The position numbers were made by a program, and so were the translations under genes. A model generated the notes under the pieces. The model saw only the letters and a list, made by a program, of their open reading frames with translations, made no database searches and was not told the DNA's origin. From assembly GCA_913009285.1 (NCBI GenBank), contig CAJVYE010000085.1, positions 1-5,746 on the forward strand: a stretch of DNA of 5,746 nt, in the 5' to 3' direction. Shown here piece by piece: positions 4,296 to 5,746 of the stretch. Source of the stretch: an uncultured Nitrospirota bacterium (GTDB taxonomy: Bacteria > Nitrospinota > Nitrospinia > SZUA-224). The first letter of the stretch is position 1, and each line of letters begins with the position of its first letter.

Positions 4296-5746
4296 TTGGC
4301 TGATAAAGATAGTTATGATCTTGTGGTAATAGGGAGTGGTCCTGGCGGGTATGTAGCATCGATCAGGGGTGCCCAGATGGGTATGAATGTGGCCCTGGTG
4401 GAAAGGAATAAGGTGGGAGGGGTCTGCCTCAATTACGGTTGTATGCCGACAAAGGCGTTACTGAAAAATGCAGAGGTATTATCTCTTTTTCAGAGGAGCA
4501 AGGAATTTGGAATAACATTAGATAATTTGAGGGCCGATTTCAGTAAGGCCGTGGATAGGAGTAGAAAGGTAGCTACTAGATTATCAAAGGGTGTCGAGTA
4601 TCTCTTGAAGAAGAATAAGATAGATCTTATCAGGGGTACTGCAAGGTTTCACTCTCACTCAGCTCCAACAAGGTTGAATGAGAAAGGATATCCCCAAGGC
4701 CAGGAAGAGACAAAGATAGGGATTACAGATGAGAAAGGGAAGGATATAAGAGAGATCGCAGGAAGGAATATAATTATCGCCACAGGATCCAGATCCAAAT
4801 CTATGCCTGGTGTGAACATAGATGGGAAAAGGATAATTACAAGCAACGAGGCGATGGTTCTTAAGGACCTTCCTGAATCTATGATTATCCTTGGTGGCGG
4901 GGCTATAGGTGTGGAGTTTGCTTATATTTTTGCTATATACGGAGTAAAGGTGACAATAATAGAGATGCTTCCACATATACTGCCTATTGAAGATAGTGAG
5001 ATAACAGCCATACTCGGGAGATCATTCAAGAAGATTGGGATAGATATAATGACAGGATACAGGGTGGAGGGTGTTACGACAGGTGGCAAGGGATTGAAGG
5101 TAAGACTTAGTTCAGCAAAGGGGGCATCAGAAGAAAAGGAGTCAGATATCGTATTAATGGCTATTGGGAGAGAGCCCAATAGTGAGGAGATAGGATTGAA
5201 AGAGATGAATATAACCATTAAGAAGGGGTATATAAAGGTAAATACCAGGATGGAGACAGATGTTACCGGTATTTATGCTATAGGAGATGTAGTTGGTCAC
5301 CCCTTACTTGCTCATGCTGCCATGGCTGAGGGTATAACTGCTGTGGAGACTATTGCCGGGAAGGAGAGAACTATGCCTGATCGTCTCAATATCCCGAGTT
5401 GTACCTACAGTCACCCTCAAGTTGCGAGTGTAGGTCTCAGTGAGGAAGAGGCTAAAAAGAGAGGTTATGACATAAAGATAGGAAGATTTCCAGTTAGGGC
5501 AAATGGTAAGGCAGTTGCTATGGGTGAGATAGATGGCATGATAAAGATAATTTCCGATGCAAAAAATGAGGAGATCCTCGGAGCACATATAATAGGGCCA
5601 GAGGCTACCGAGCTGATCGGTGAGATTGTATTGGCCAAATCTCTTAAGTTGACCCCTTCAGACATAAGTAAGACTGTCCATGCACATCCTACACTTTCAG
5701 AGATGATTATGGAGGCAAGTAGTGCAATATATGAAGATGCGATACA
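4296..5746 (+). CDS. lpdA: Dihydrolipoyl dehydrogenase (E3), C-terminal end cut by window edge
   Basis: This FAD enzyme reoxidises dihydrolipoyl groups with NAD+ in the 2-oxoacid dehydrogenase complexes or the glycine cleavage system. The window does not show which. Visible landmarks are the FAD-binding GSGPGGY (13-19), the redox disulfide Cys44/Cys49 in GGVCLNYGC, ATGS (162-165), the NAD-binding GGGAIGVEFA (200-209), the second FAD contact YAIGD (327-331), and the catalytic His464-Glu469 pair in HAHPTLSE. There are 483 codons and two bases, with no stop. Family proteins end soon after this point, so only a few residues are missing. The start is TTG with GGAG seven bases upstream. The next in-frame Met is residue 28, past the FAD motif, so TTG is well supported. 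The loop at about 117-155 is longer than usual. It lies 123 bases beyond the rhodanese gene. Confidence 0.95.
   Translation, partial: MADKDSYDLVVIGSGPGGYVASIRGAQMGMNVALVERNKVGGVCLNYGCMPTKALLKNAEVLSLFQRSKEFGITLDNLRADFSKAVDRSRKVATRLSKGVEYLLKKNKIDLIRGTARFHSHSAPTRLNEKGYPQGQEETKIGITDEKGKDIREIAGRNIIIATGSRSKSMPGVNIDGKRIITSNEAMVLKDLPESMIILGGGAIGVEFAYIFAIYGVKVTIIEMLPHILPIEDSEITAILGRSFKKIGIDIMTGYRVEGVTTGGKGLKVRLSSAKGASEEKESDIVLMAIGREPNSEEIGLKEMNITIKKGYIKVNTRMETDVTGIYAIGDVVGHPLLAHAAMAEGITAVETIAGKERTMPDRLNIPSCTYSHPQVASVGLSEEEAKKRGYDIKIGRFPVRANGKAVAMGEIDGMIKIISDAKNEEILGAHIIGPEATELIGEIVLAKSLKLTPSDISKTVHAHPTLSEMIMEASSAIYEDAI

Noticed and set aside
1..5746. CRISPR array, tRNA, phage or defence system
   Set aside because: There is no regularly spaced direct repeat array, no cloverleaf, and all substantial frames are accounted for by motility, ammonium transport, rhodanese and lipoamide dehydrogenase genes.

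Overview
The window is ordinary bacterial chromosome of moderate to low GC. It has two divergent transcription units separated by a repeat-bearing intergenic region. An inner-membrane ammonium channel, a flagellar stator pair with a periplasmic peptidoglycan-binding domain, a PilZ protein and REP-like palindromes all fit a motile Gram-negative bacterium. The flanking genes strongly prefer ATA for Ile and AGG/AGA for Arg. I would guess a Nitrospirota, Desulfobacterota or related candidate lineage, with low confidence.

Left half, minus strand, in transcription order: a PilZ-domain protein (1467-2084), a strong terminator-like hairpin overlapping its stop codon (1423-1471), motA (605-1408), then motB (1-600, cut at its C-terminus by the window edge). 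This is a flagellar stator operon headed by a likely c-di-GMP receptor. The stator looks more like the PomA/MotP and PomB/MotS type than the E. coli MotAB type.

Middle (2085-2428): the divergent intergenic region is dominated by a 187-bp palindromic element with perfect 33-bp terminal inverted repeats, bordered by TA dinucleotides. It looks like a non-autonomous mobile element. A candidate sigma-70 promoter and an AT-rich direct repeat lie between it and the gene to its right.

Right half, plus strand: an AmtB-type ammonium channel with a signal peptide (2429-3727), and a small exported single-domain rhodanese 31 bases later (3759-4172). Then comes a 123-base gap with a REP-like hairpin nested in longer imperfect inverted repeats. 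The last gene is dihydrolipoyl dehydrogenase (4296 to the window end), which starts at TTG and is probably missing only a few residues. No glnK/glnB gene adjoins amtB, and amtB avoids the ATA codons its neighbours favour, so the amtB segment may be an acquisition lying between two repeat elements.

I see no CRISPR array, tRNA, rRNA, phage gene or defence system, and no clear undescribed multi-gene system. The most interesting signals are regulatory and structural: a terminator placed where ribosomes finishing pilZ would block it, the 187-bp palindrome, and a rhodanese whose lipobox cysteine is replaced by tyrosine.
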